A stretch of 64,000 nucleotides of DNA from CAZCTO01 sp964501725 (GCA_964501725.1 CAZCTO010000006.1:1-64000), one strand, 5' to 3'. Numbered from the stretch's first letter, positions 25,828-34,464 are shown. Made by a program: numbers and translations. The notes: generated by a model from the letters alone, not told the origin.

Positions 25828-27273
25828 TTGGTTCATCTATTTGAAATGCACGGAAAATATATTGCCTATGATTCGGAATCAGGTTCCATCCATGAGTTGG
25901 ACAGGGAATCAGCAGATGTTCTGAATTTATATATTCAGACAGGCGGCAAAAGGCCTTTGGAATCAGAATTGATTCTTCTCCATGAGAAATCGGATCTTGA
26001 ACTAAAAGAAATTTTCGAGATCTGTGATGACTTCGACGAATTGATTGCTTCGGGATCCATTTTTGCTTCCGGAGTTCCAATCGAGTTTTCAAGGCTTTAT
26101 CCCGAGGAACCCAAAATAAAGGCAATGTGTCTGCATATTTGTCACGATTGCAATCTCAGGTGCACATATTGCTTTGCCGGGACGGGTGACTATGGAACCG
26201 GCCATCGGGAGATGCTATCTGCTGAGACCGGAAGAAAAGCAATTGATTTTCTGATTGCCGCTTCCGGTAACAGGCATCATATTGATATTGATTTTTTTGG
26301 CGGTGAGCCGCTGATGAACTGGCCCGTTGTCGTCGATCTGACCCACTATTGTGAAGAAGCCGGGAAAAAGTCAGGCAAAGATATTAGACTGACGATCACT
26401 ACAAATGCGCTTCTTCTCGATGATGAGAAGACGGAATTCATCAATAAGCACATGAAAAACTGTGTGCTCAGTATCGACGGACGACCCGAGATTCACAATC
26501 TTATGCGACCGGCTCCCGGCGGCAAACCTTCCTATGAGCCGATTTCAAAGCGCATTAAAGCATTCATTAAGAAAAGAGAAGACAAGGAGTGTTTATACCC
26601 GGAGCACTATGTGAGGGCAACATTTACTCAAAATAATCTTGATTTTTCCGAGGATGTGAAACATATTGCCGATGCGCTTTCGGCAAGAAACATCTCGGTT
26701 GAACCGGTTGTCGCTGCAAAAGACTGTGGATATGAAATCCGAACGGAAGATATTCCGAGGATAAAAAAGGAGTACGAAGAACTCGCACTATTTTTAAGCG
26801 AGCGAAGAAAAAAAGGAGATCCGGTCAATTTTTTCCATTTCAACATGGATGCTGCGACGGGACCTTGCGTTTATAAACGACTGAAGGGGTGCGGTGTCGG
26901 TGCCGAGTATTGCGCGGTGACACCTGACGGTGATATTTACCCATGCCACCAATTTGTCGGTGAGACGCAATTTTGCATGGGGAATGTTAATCGTATTGAT
27001 GAGATTTTGGATGAATCAGGACATCTGTTTCCCGGTAAAAGTGCAACGGACATCCTTGATCCCGAGGTCAGGAAAGTTTTCCTCGACAGACTGATGCCGA
27101 ATCGTGAGGAATGTGTGAATTGCTTTGCGCGTTACCATTGCGGCGGCGGGTGTGCGGCAAATCGTTACTTTTCTACCGGATCACTCGATGAAGAGTACGA
27201 GATTGGATGCCGTCTTGCCCGTAAGCGCCTGGAGTGTTCAATCTGGCTCATTGTCGAGGGAAAAGCGGATTAA
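25828..27273 (+). CDS. scfB: SCIFF radical-SAM maturase (thioether-forming)
   Basis: ScfB uses S-adenosylmethionine and iron-sulfur clusters to make the thioether cross-link in ScfA. The 481-aa protein has an N-terminal peptide-recognition (RRE-like) region of about 90 residues. The radical-SAM motif CNLRCTYC lies near residue 110, FFGGEPLMNW near 157, and a C-terminal SPASM/twitch cluster region follows with CGVGAEYC, YPCHQF, CVNC and CGGGC. GGGAGG at 25815-25820 is well placed before TTG at 25828, so I start there; an open frame upstream only overlaps scfA in another frame. It belongs with yajC and scfA; a terminator follows. Confidence 0.94.
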   Translation: MVHLFEMHGKYIAYDSESGSIHELDRESADVLNLYIQTGGKRPLESELILLHEKSDLELKEIFEICDDFDELIASGSIFASGVPIEFSRLYPEEPKIKAMCLHICHDCNLRCTYCFAGTGDYGTGHREMLSAETGRKAIDFLIAASGNRHHIDIDFFGGEPLMNWPVVVDLTHYCEEAGKKSGKDIRLTITTNALLLDDEKTEFINKHMKNCVLSIDGRPEIHNLMRPAPGGKPSYEPISKRIKAFIKKREDKECLYPEHYVRATFTQNNLDFSEDVKHIADALSARNISVEPVVAAKDCGYEIRTEDIPRIKKEYEELALFLSERRKKGDPVNFFHFNMDAATGPCVYKRLKGCGVGAEYCAVTPDGDIYPCHQFVGETQFCMGNVNRIDEILDESGHLFPGKSATDILDPEVRKVFLDRLMPNREECVNCFARYHCGGGCAANRYFSTGSLDEEYEIGCRLARKRLECSIWLIVEGKAD

Positions 27274-27275
27274 TG

Positions 27276-27301
27276 TGATACAATTTGTTTGTATCATTTT
27301 T
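27276..27301 (+). terminator. AT-rich terminator after scfB
   Basis: TGATACAA and TTGTATCA form an eight-base stem with a five-base loop, followed by TTTTTA. The low GC makes it weaker than the others here, but its position directly after the scfB stop fits. Confidence 0.55.
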
Positions 27302-27323
27302 ATTTGCATTCGGAGGAGTTGAT

Positions 27324-27986
27324 ATGCCGGAATCACTCACTATTAAGGATATTCAGAAGAGCGAGGAAGTTAAGGTTCTCTTGCAGGCGTCAAGTGATCA
27401 GATGGACTCCCTCGGATATACGGAGCACTCGTTTCGTCATTGCCGTCTGGTCTCAAACAAATGCGGCGAGATACTTGAAATGCTCCATGAGGATGAGCAT
27501 ACCATCGAACTTGGAAAGATAGCAGGATACATTCATGATATCGGGAATGCGGTCAATCGCAATAATCACGCGATCTCCGGGGCTATTCTTGCCTATAACC
27601 TGCTTCTTCGCTCAGGTATGAATTATAATGATGCAGTAACAATTATGATGGCTATTGCCAATCACGATGAAGGTGAAGGGGTTCCGGTAAGCCGAATTGC
27701 GGCAGCATTGATTCTTTCGGATAAAGCCGATGTACACCGCAGTCGGGTAAGAAACCGCAAACCGGAAACTTATGACATTCATGATCGTGTCAATTATGCC
27801 GCGACGAAATCAACGCTTGAAGTGATCGGAAATAAAGCAAAGCTTGAAATCGAGATTGATACTAAGATATGCCCGGTTATGGATTATTTTGAGATCTTTC
27901 TGGACCGGATGAAACTATGCAGAAATGCCGCGATTTTTTTAAATTTGACATTTGAGTTATTCATTAATCAAACGCAGTTGTTGTAA
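27324..27986 (+). CDS. HD-domain metal-dependent phosphohydrolase
   Basis: The 220-aa protein carries an HD hydrolase core: an early His in HSFRHCRLV (about residue 33), the paired GYIHDIGN near 70, NNHAISG near 85 and IANHDEGEG near 115. The catalytic His/Asp pairs are intact, so it should be an active metal-dependent phosphohydrolase. The substrate is unknown; such proteins often hydrolyse nucleotides. CGGAGG at 27311-27316 selects the ATG at 27324. It lies 28 bases upstream of dnaG and shares its direction, so it may be co-transcribed. Confidence 0.85.
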   Translation: MPESLTIKDIQKSEEVKVLLQASSDQMDSLGYTEHSFRHCRLVSNKCGEILEMLHEDEHTIELGKIAGYIHDIGNAVNRNNHAISGAILAYNLLLRSGMNYNDAVTIMMAIANHDEGEGVPVSRIAAALILSDKADVHRSRVRNRKPETYDIHDRVNYAATKSTLEVIGNKAKLEIEIDTKICPVMDYFEIFLDRMKLCRNAAIFLNLTFELFINQTQLL

Positions 27987-28014
27987 ATCGGATTTGTCAC
28001 AGAGGTTATCAGAA

Positions 28015-29883
28015 GTGGCCGTTTATTCAGGTGGAATTCCGGAAAATATCATAGAAGATATTATCGCCCGCAATGATATTGCGAGCGTTGTCGGTCAATA
28101 CGTCCGTTTTACAAAAAACAGCGGTCAGAATCAGTTTGGACTTTGTCCGTTTCACTCGGAAGACACTCCGTCATTTTCGATTTCAGTAAGTAAGCAAATC
28201 TATTATTGCTTCGGATGTCATAAGGGCGGTAATGTGATTCATTTTATTATGGAAATCGAGAAATTGAATTATATTGAAGCACTCAAGTTGCTTGCTGAAC
28301 GCGCCCAGGTGGCTCTTCCTGAGCCGCAGGATGATTCCTACAGGAAAACATCCATGCTTCGTGACTCGATCCGTGAAGCCCTGCTGGAGGCCGCCAGATA
28401 TTACTATAAATCACTCCATTCCGAGATCGGCAAACCGGTAACCGATTATCTTGCGCGACGGAAAATCACCACTTCAACGGCAAAAGCTTTCGGCCTGGGA
28501 TATGCGCCGGATGAGTGGGGCGGATTATACCGTCATCTGCGAAGCAAAGGTTTTTCGGAAGAAGTTCTCTCGGGATGCGGTCTTTTTACGAAAACCAAGA
28601 AAAACGAACTGATTGATCTTTTTCGGGGCAGGCTGATGTTTCCGATATTTGATCCGCAGGGTAAGATTCTGGCATTCGGCGGCCGGATTCTGTCGGACGG
28701 AATGCCAAAGTATATCAATTCACCGGAAACCCCCGTCTACTCCAAGCAGAAGAACCTATACGGACTGAATTTTGCCAAGACCTCCAAAGAAAAGACGTTG
28801 ATCATCGTTGAGGGCTATATGGATGTGATTTCCATGCATCAGGCCGGTGTCAAAAACGCGGTCGCATCCCTCGGGACCGCTCTTACGGAGCGGCAGCTGT
28901 CCCTTGCGTCCAGATATGCGGAAGAGATTGTTCTTTTCTATGATTCGGATAACGCGGGTCAAAACGCTGCGATTCGCGGTCTGAAACTTCTTATGGCTAA
29001 GACCAGAAGACAAACAGGAATGAACGTGAAGATCTCGGTCGGCATGGTCCCCGACGGCAAAGATCCGGATGAATATATTCGGCAGTTCGGTGCGGATGCT
29101 TTTCGAAAAGTCGTTTCGGAAGCGTTGCCGGTGATGGACTATCTGATTTTTTCCGCCAGAAGGCAAAGTGTTGATAACGGGAAATTTGACGCCAGAACTT
29201 TTCAGATGCTCTCCTGCATGTACTTATCCTGGGAACCCAACATTGTCCTTCGGGAGCGCGCGGCATCCCAGGTAGCTCAAATCCTCGGCGTATCCGTTGC
29301 AAGTGTTCTTGCGGAAGCGGAGCGCGCCTCTGAGGAAACCAAGGAAATTGAGACCTTTGTCCCAAGAAGCGTTCCCGAAAAGCAAACGGTTGTCAGATCT
29401 CCCGTATCCGACGGGTCAAGCGCGACGCATCAGGAGATTGTATTGTTATGTCTTTTGAGCGGTAAGCCCGGTATACTCGGAAAAATGCCTGATAAACCGA
29501 TTCCGACGGATTTCTCACCGGGTGTGATGAGAGAGATCGCATCGACTTTTATCGCTTCGGAAAGTGAACCGGCGTCCGACGTCATCCGGCTTCTCGATAT
29601 TGCCGGGGATAAAGAGTTGAACGGGCGTCTCGCAAGAGATGTATTTACCGAAATCCTGATGAAAACGCAGGACATTCGAGATGAAGACAGTTTGATCAAG
29701 ATGATATCCGATTATCTTTATCGGGTTAGAGAACAGGTTTACACGAACCGCAAGAAGTATCTTGCCGAGCAGATGGACGGGATGCCTGAAGGAACAGACA
29801 GAGACGCGGCAGTCAAAGCTTTTCGGGAGGTTACCGAATATCTCAAATTTCTTCGGGATAAGATCAAGGAATTATCACAGTGA
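28015..29883 (+). CDS. dnaG: DNA primase
   Basis: DnaG makes RNA primers at the replication fork. The 622-aa protein has an N-terminal zinc-binding domain (CPFH...CFGC at about 40-62), then the Toprim core with IVEGYMDVISMHQAG near residue 265 and FYDSDNAGQNA near 310, and a C-terminal helicase-interaction domain. I start at the GTG at 28015, with AGAGG nine bases upstream, which gives MAVYSGGIPENIIEDI; the frame is open to 27952, inside the HD gene. In most Firmicutes rpoD follows dnaG directly. Here trmK follows after 17 bases, so the sigma factor gene is not in this cluster. Confidence 0.95.
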   Translation: MAVYSGGIPENIIEDIIARNDIASVVGQYVRFTKNSGQNQFGLCPFHSEDTPSFSISVSKQIYYCFGCHKGGNVIHFIMEIEKLNYIEALKLLAERAQVALPEPQDDSYRKTSMLRDSIREALLEAARYYYKSLHSEIGKPVTDYLARRKITTSTAKAFGLGYAPDEWGGLYRHLRSKGFSEEVLSGCGLFTKTKKNELIDLFRGRLMFPIFDPQGKILAFGGRILSDGMPKYINSPETPVYSKQKNLYGLNFAKTSKEKTLIIVEGYMDVISMHQAGVKNAVASLGTALTERQLSLASRYAEEIVLFYDSDNAGQNAAIRGLKLLMAKTRRQTGMNVKISVGMVPDGKDPDEYIRQFGADAFRKVVSEALPVMDYLIFSARRQSVDNGKFDARTFQMLSCMYLSWEPNIVLRERAASQVAQILGVSVASVLAEAERASEETKEIETFVPRSVPEKQTVVRSPVSDGSSATHQEIVLLCLLSGKPGILGKMPDKPIPTDFSPGVMREIASTFIASESEPASDVIRLLDIAGDKELNGRLARDVFTEILMKTQDIRDEDSLIKMISDYLYRVREQVYTNRKKYLAEQMDGMPEGTDRDAAVKAFREVTEYLKFLRDKIKELSQ

Positions 29884-29900
29884 AGGCAACCGGAGATTCA

Positions 29901-30599
29901 ATGAGAAAGAAAACCATTCTATCAAAACGGCTGAGGTGCTTACTCGATGAGATCCCGTATACGAACCGTCTGATTGATGTCGGTTCAGATCACGGCTATG
30001 CGGCGGCATTTGCGCTTGAAAACCAAAAGGCCGGATATGTTGTGGCGACGGATATACACGTTTTACCTGCGGAAAGAACAGAAAAATATCTGAAAGTACA
30101 GGGTTTGTCGGAACATTCGGAAGTACATTGCGCGGACGGGCTTTCCGTATTGAATCTTGCGTCCGATGATACGATACTCATTTCGGGTATGGGTGGACTT
30201 GAAATCATGAAGATCCTGACGGATGCTCTGAATTCACGGAAGGGCGCATTACCTTACGGAATCCGATTCGTTTTCGGGCCGCAGCGTTCATTTCCGGAAT
30301 TTCGTGATTTTCTGAGCCAATATGGTTTCCGGATCGAAAAAGAAATTATTTGTGAGGACCGGAATCACACCTATGTTGGTATAATAAGCATATATACGGG
30401 TGTTTCATATTCATTGAGTCAAATTGAGAGAGTGATCGGACCGGATTTAATTCGAAGAAAGCCGGACGGGTATACCGCATATCTTTCTCAAAAAAAATCA
30501 TCGCTTACCAAGCAGTCCTTAGGTAACAAGCAAATTGCCGAAGTAATTGAATTTATTGATCATGAAATTGTTGACTGCAAAAAGGAGAAACCGTTATGA
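29901..30599 (+). CDS. trmK: tRNA (adenine-22-N1)-methyltransferase
   Basis: TrmK methylates N1 of A22 in Gram-positive tRNAs using SAM. The 232-aa Rossmann protein shows LIDVGSDHGYAAAFAL near residue 23 (the SAM loop), TDIHVLPAERT near 52, ILISGMGG near 93 and a C-terminal helical tail. CGGAG at 29891-29895 favours the ATG at 29901; a GTG at 29880 overlaps the dnaG stop but lacks a ribosome site. It ends with an ATGA overlap with nif3. The trmK-nif3 pair is conserved in Firmicutes, usually downstream of rpoD. Confidence 0.92.
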   Translation: MRKKTILSKRLRCLLDEIPYTNRLIDVGSDHGYAAAFALENQKAGYVVATDIHVLPAERTEKYLKVQGLSEHSEVHCADGLSVLNLASDDTILISGMGGLEIMKILTDALNSRKGALPYGIRFVFGPQRSFPEFRDFLSQYGFRIEKEIICEDRNHTYVGIISIYTGVSYSLSQIERVIGPDLIRRKPDGYTAYLSQKKSSLTKQSLGNKQIAEVIEFIDHEIVDCKKEKPL

Positions 30600-31369
30600 A
30601 AGAATACAGTATCGGCGAAGTTCTGGACTATTTGGATCGATTTGCACCGCGCGAGACAGCAGAAGCATGGGATCATGTCGGACTCATGGTCGGAGACCGG
30701 AATTTTCTTCTGTCCGGTGTTGTCTTATCACTGGATCCGACGCCCACAGCGTTGTCGCAATGCATCAAGGAGAACGCAAACCTTCTGATTACCCATCATC
30801 CGCTTTTTTTCGAGCCGTGTACGTCAATCGATTATACAACCCCAAAAGGGATGTTGGTTCGCGATATTATCCGGAACGGGCTCACGGTGTATTCGGCGCA
30901 TACGAATTTAGACAAAGCCGTTGGCGGTGTCGATGACTCTCTTGCGGAAGTTCTTGGATTGATCCCCACCGGCACGGATGAGTTCAGCCGGATTATTCAT
31001 CGACAGTTTGAAACGACCCTTTCCTATTTTGAGGCAGCACGGATGACGCGCGAAAAGTTAGGCGCATCCGGCGTAATACTTAATTCTTCCGTAAACGCGG
31101 AAATCGGAGATGTTTTTATTTCTTCCGGAGCATTTGATTCCGACTTGATTCCGCTCCTGATCGGATCCGGAATCAGCCTTGTCATCACCGGAGAAATAAA
31201 GCACCATCACATGGTGGCGCTTAAAGAAGCGGGTATTCTCGTCATTGCCGCAGGACATGAGGCTACAGAGACACCGGTATTCTTTTCGCTCGAAAAGCGC
31301 CTGGAAGAAACTTTTCCGGAACTTAAAATTTCGGTATGCCCCGGAAACGTTTTTCAAAAGTCCTTTTGA
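30596..31369 (+). CDS. Nif3-like dinuclear metal centre protein
   Basis: Nif3/YqfO family proteins form hexameric toroids with two metals per subunit; the biochemical role is uncertain. The 257-aa protein shows metal-binding segments THHPLFF near residue 64, YSAHTNLDKAVGGVDD near 98 and the C-terminal GHEATE near 220. It is a short-form Nif3, without the inserted PII-like domain. Its ATG overlaps the trmK stop as ATGA. The rnpB promoter begins almost at its stop codon. Confidence 0.92.
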   Translation: MKEYSIGEVLDYLDRFAPRETAEAWDHVGLMVGDRNFLLSGVVLSLDPTPTALSQCIKENANLLITHHPLFFEPCTSIDYTTPKGMLVRDIIRNGLTVYSAHTNLDKAVGGVDDSLAEVLGLIPTGTDEFSRIIHRQFETTLSYFEAARMTREKLGASGVILNSSVNAEIGDVFISSGAFDSDLIPLLIGSGISLVITGEIKHHHMVALKEAGILVIAAGHEATETPVFFSLEKRLEETFPELKISVCPGNVFQKSF

Positions 31370-31371
31370 GG

Positions 31372-31400
31372 TAGACATTGCGATGCGGTTTGTTTATGAT
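31372..31400 (+). promoter_or_regulatory. Promoter for rnpB
   Basis: TAGACA and TATGAT are 17 bases apart. The predicted start near 31407 coincides with the first base of the P1 helix of the RNase P RNA. Confidence 0.8.
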
Positions 31401-31406
31401 GGGATT

Positions 31407-31768
31407 GTTTTCTGAGTAAGCCGGACGATCGCGGGCGCAAGCTTTAACGGGCGCGCACGAGGAAAGTCCGGGCTCCATAGGACAAGGGTGCCGGGTAACT
31501 CCCGGTGAAGGCGACTTTAAGGAAAGTGCAACAGAAAAGACACCGCCTTCCGATTTCGGTCGGGAGGTAAGGATGAAATGGCGGGGTAAGAGCCCACCGG
31601 CGGGTTGGTAACAATCCGGCCGTGTAAACCCCACCCGGAGCAACGCCATGGAGAGACATTACTGTGGTCCGCAGGTCTCGGGGAGGCGGCTGGAGCCGTT
31701 AAGAAATTATCGGCCTAGATAGATGATCGTTCAAGACAGAACCCGGCTTACAGGTTTACTCAGAAAAC
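31407..31768 (+). ncRNA. rnpB: RNase P RNA (class A type)
   Basis: This is the catalytic RNA of RNase P, which trims tRNA 5' ends. The conserved core is clear: the 5' GAGGAAAGTCCGGGCTCC block (31459-31476), AGAGCCCACC at 31588, and the 3' core ending in GACAGAACCCGGCTTAC at about 31735-31751. The terminal P1 helix pairs GTTTTCTGAGTAA (31407-31419) with TTACTCAGAAAAC (31756-31768), 13 perfect pairs, which fixes both ends at about 362 nt. A promoter fits exactly upstream. No poly-T terminator follows, so the 3' end is probably produced by trimming. Confidence 0.95.
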
Positions 31769-31808
31769 ACTTATTACAAATCAAAGCAACGGTCATAAGG
31801 AGAAAAAA

Positions 31809-32981
31809 ATGTCAGCGCAATCCTATTTAAGCAGAGGCGTATCGCCGACCAAAGATGATGTGAAGAAGGCCGTTTCGGGACAATCCGGCGGTGTTTTTCC
31901 CGGAGCATTCTGTAAACTGATTGAAGATATTGCCGGAGATCCGGATTATTGCATGTCGATTCATGCGGACGGAGCCGGAACTAAATCATCGGTTGCTTAT
32001 CTGCAGTATATGGAGACGGGGGATACGGCGAGTTTCTTTTCTGTGGCGCAGGACTCGCTGGTAATGAATACCGACGACCTGGCTTGCGTCGGAGCCGTTA
32101 ACCATTTTTGTCTCTCGAATACGATCGGGCGTAACGCTCATCGGGTAAACGGCACTTGTATTGCAGAAATTATTCGCGGATACGATCATATTATTTCGCT
32201 TCTTAAAAAATACGGTGTCGAAATAACAATGTCAGGCGGTGAAACAGCGGATGTCGGTGATCTGGTCCGAACCGCAATCATCGATTCAACCTTAGTGGTT
32301 CGCATGAAGAGAGAAGAAGTCATTAACGCATCTCAAATTAAGCCCGGACATGTGATCGTCGGATTATCATCTTCCGGCAAAGCAGTATATGAAGATAAGT
32401 ATAATTCCGGCATCTCGTCGAACGGTCTCACTGCGGCACGACACATGCTTTTAAGCAAGAAATATCTCGACAAATATCCCGAATCATTATCCGAAACAAT
32501 ACCCGCAGACAAAGCCTATTGCGGAAAGTATCTCCTCTCGGATAAACTTCCGGACAGTGAGATAACGGTTGGAGAAGCAATACTATCACCGACCAGAACC
32601 TATCTGCCGATTCTTTCCGTAATACTGCCGAAGTATCGGAATCGCATATCGGGGATCATTCATTGTACAGGTGGCGGACAGGTAAAATGCCGTGATTTCG
32701 GGTATGGTGTTCGTTACGTGAAAGATAATTTATTTGAACTGCCGCCGATATTCAGGGCCATATATGAATCCGGTGAAATCCCAATGAAAGAGATGTATCA
32801 GGTGTTCAACTGCGGACACCGCATGGAGATTTATTGCGAACCGGAGATTGCGGCTGAATTAATTGCCATATCTTCGGAGTTTGAGGTGGATGCGCGGATT
32901 ATCGGAAGAGTTGAAGCTTCGGAGAATCCGGATCAGAACGAAGTGCTGATACGAAGCGGGGACGAAGAATATAAGTACTGA
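31809..32981 (+). CDS. purM: Phosphoribosylformylglycinamidine cyclo-ligase, long form
   Basis: PurM closes the imidazole ring of AIR in purine synthesis using ATP. At 390 aa it is longer than the usual 340-aa bacterial enzyme. Visible segments are the N-terminal RGVSPTKDDVKKAV, HADGAGTKSSVAYL near residue 52, MNTDDLACVGA near 90, SGGETADVGDLVRT near 143 and the C-terminal MYQVFNCGHRMEIY near 325. The N-terminus and overall length resemble the Bacteroidetes-type PurM more than that of most Clostridia, which suggests an old transfer. AAGGAG at 31798 supports the start. No other purine gene is nearby. It sits between rnpB and convergent corA. Confidence 0.87.
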   Translation: MSAQSYLSRGVSPTKDDVKKAVSGQSGGVFPGAFCKLIEDIAGDPDYCMSIHADGAGTKSSVAYLQYMETGDTASFFSVAQDSLVMNTDDLACVGAVNHFCLSNTIGRNAHRVNGTCIAEIIRGYDHIISLLKKYGVEITMSGGETADVGDLVRTAIIDSTLVVRMKREEVINASQIKPGHVIVGLSSSGKAVYEDKYNSGISSNGLTAARHMLLSKKYLDKYPESLSETIPADKAYCGKYLLSDKLPDSEITVGEAILSPTRTYLPILSVILPKYRNRISGIIHCTGGGQVKCRDFGYGVRYVKDNLFELPPIFRAIYESGEIPMKEMYQVFNCGHRMEIYCEPEIAAELIAISSEFEVDARIIGRVEASENPDQNEVLIRSGDEEYKY

Positions 32982-33001
32982 TTTTTATTACGTCTTATAC
33001 A

Positions 33002-34030
33002 TCAGTCATTATCATCTTTTTTTTCGTCGTTCCTGGCGAGCCATCTCAGTATCTGGTAACTAAAAAAACCAATGATCGCCATGACCACGATGAACAGAGG
33101 ATATGTGATTTTCCAGTTTTCACTACCGGTCATCATGGACCATTCGGACATACCGCCGATGCTCGCAAGAAGTGTCAGCGGGAGAAAAATGGTGGAGATG
33201 AAGGTGAGCCGGCGAAGAGTTCGGTTGGTCCGGTTTGATATTTGTGACATCTCGTTGTTGCGCAGAGAAAGATCGATTTCCATCAAGCTGGTCTCGATAT
33301 CCCGCATCGTTTCAATCAATTCAAAATATCGGGTGATGTGATCGTAAATATTTCGAAAATGAAATATTGACTTGTCGGAAATAAAGGGACAGTCCCCCCG
33401 GCTGATTTTTAAGAGAATCTCACGCTCGTGAAAAAGTGATTTTCGAAGCGTCATTAACGACCGTCGAATATGTTGAAGAGATTTGATATTAAAACTCTCA
33501 TGATGCTCAAAAAGAGAATCCTCCGCCTGAGAGAGTTCATCTTCAACGGCTTCAATAGCCAAAAGTTTGCGGTCTACAATCGCATCCATAATCGCATGCA
33601 GCGCATACTCCGGACGAGAGCGCTCCATCAAAATCGCATTCTCGACCTGTGTTTCTATGTTTTCGCTGATAACCGGCTTTCCGTCCGGCCCGATACGATC
33701 CATAGAGATCAGAAAATTCTCGCCGATGAAAAGGTTGATCTCATTGATATAGAGTTGATCTGAAAAATAAGAGAATTCATTAATCTGCAAAAAGGTATTA
33801 TCCGGAAAAACGTCCAGTTTCGGCAGTTGATTATTATCGCTTACATCATCAATGGAGAGTTGGCTCAATCCGATTGCGTCGATGAGGGGACTTATTTCAT
33901 CCGATTTCGGCTCAACATAATGAAGCCAGAAAAACTCTCCCTTTTGAGTCTGTGCAATTGCCTCTGCGGCTGTTTCGGCGGGGATCATTTTCCCGGCTTT
34001 GGTAACCCGGTAAAAACGTGATTTGTCCAT
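33002..34030 (-). CDS. corA: CorA-family divalent cation transporter
   Basis: CorA proteins are pentameric magnesium (sometimes cobalt or zinc) channels in the membrane. The 342-aa protein has the cytosolic funnel (FFWLHYVEP near residue 33) and long stalk helices at about 170-280. Two C-terminal spans follow, at about 277-297 and 312-331, with a charged tail. The selectivity loop, usually GMN, reads GGMSEWSM, so Asn is Ser. I have seen this variant in CorA-like proteins, so function is likely kept, but ion preference may differ. GGAG precedes the ATG. It converges on purM with a 20-base gap. Confidence 0.88.
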   Translation of the reverse strand: MDKSRFYRVTKAGKMIPAETAAEAIAQTQKGEFFWLHYVEPKSDEISPLIDAIGLSQLSIDDVSDNNQLPKLDVFPDNTFLQINEFSYFSDQLYINEINLFIGENFLISMDRIGPDGKPVISENIETQVENAILMERSRPEYALHAIMDAIVDRKLLAIEAVEDELSQAEDSLFEHHESFNIKSLQHIRRSLMTLRKSLFHEREILLKISRGDCPFISDKSIFHFRNIYDHITRYFELIETMRDIETSLMEIDLSLRNNEMSQISNRTNRTLRRLTFISTIFLPLTLLASIGGMSEWSMMTGSENWKITYPLFIVVMAIIGFFSYQILRWLARNDEKKDDND

Positions 34031-34193
34031 ATTGATTCTCCATTATCTTCGAAAATGATATCCCAAAACGGATGTATAACACAAAATATACAATCAAAAT
34101 TATACAACAAAATTGACTCTGATAGACATTTTGTCAAAACAAGTGACTTTGTTTCAGATAAGAAATTCACTCGAACTGATCTGTTTTCGATTG

Positions 34194-34222
34194 TTGACAA
34201 CCAATGACCGCATCGTTATAAT
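34194..34222 (+). promoter_or_regulatory. Promoter for tRNA-Lys
   Basis: A perfect consensus pair, TTGACA and TATAAT, is spaced by 17 bases. The predicted start near 34229 lies 45 bases before the tRNA. Confidence 0.9.
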
Positions 34223-34273
34223 AACCCTTGTTCGTTTGCGAGGATTTACGTATTTCTGATGCAATGAGCATAT

Positions 34274-34349
34274 GCACCTTTAGCTCAGTTGGTAGAGCAA
34301 CTGACTCTTAATCAGTGGGCCCCGGGTTCGAATCCCTGAAGGTGCACCA
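34274..34349 (+). tRNA. tRNA-Lys (anticodon CTT)
   Basis: The acceptor stem GCACCTT pairs with AAGGTGC, followed by discriminator A and encoded CCA. The anticodon loop CTCTTAA in stem ACTGA/TCAGT gives CTT, which reads AAG lysine codons. The T-loop TTCGAAT is canonical. The T-stem CCGGG/CCCTG has a C-U mismatch at its second pair. A consensus promoter and a terminator surround it, so it is a single-tRNA unit. Confidence 0.95.
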
Positions 34350-34353
34350 GAAC

Positions 34354-34392
34354 ATAAACCCGAGAGCAAGTTGCTTCTCGGGTTTATTGTTT
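34354..34392 (+). terminator. Rho-independent terminator after tRNA-Lys
   Basis: A stem ATAAACCCGAGA-GCAA / TTGC-TCTCGGGTTTAT with one bulged T starts four bases after the tRNA; the T-run is short. Confidence 0.85.
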
Positions 34393-34437
34393 TCACTAAC
34401 TATAAAAAGAAGCAATCGCGCTCAATACGGTGCGTTT

Positions 34438-34464
34438 TTGACTTCACTTCAATTGTGTTATAAT
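34438..34464 (+). promoter_or_regulatory. Promoter for metY
   Basis: TGT-TATAAT is an extended -10 at 34456-34464. A TTGACT lies 15 bases upstream of it, slightly close for a -35. Only about 50 bases separate the predicted start from the metY ATG, too few for a SAM riboswitch. Confidence 0.6.

Noticed and set aside
31323..31659. Two open frames of 108 and 71 aa on the minus strand across rnpB
   Set aside because: They lie over the conserved RNase P RNA core and the end of nif3, and carry repetitive Pro/Arg-rich sequence typical of spurious translation of structured RNA genes.
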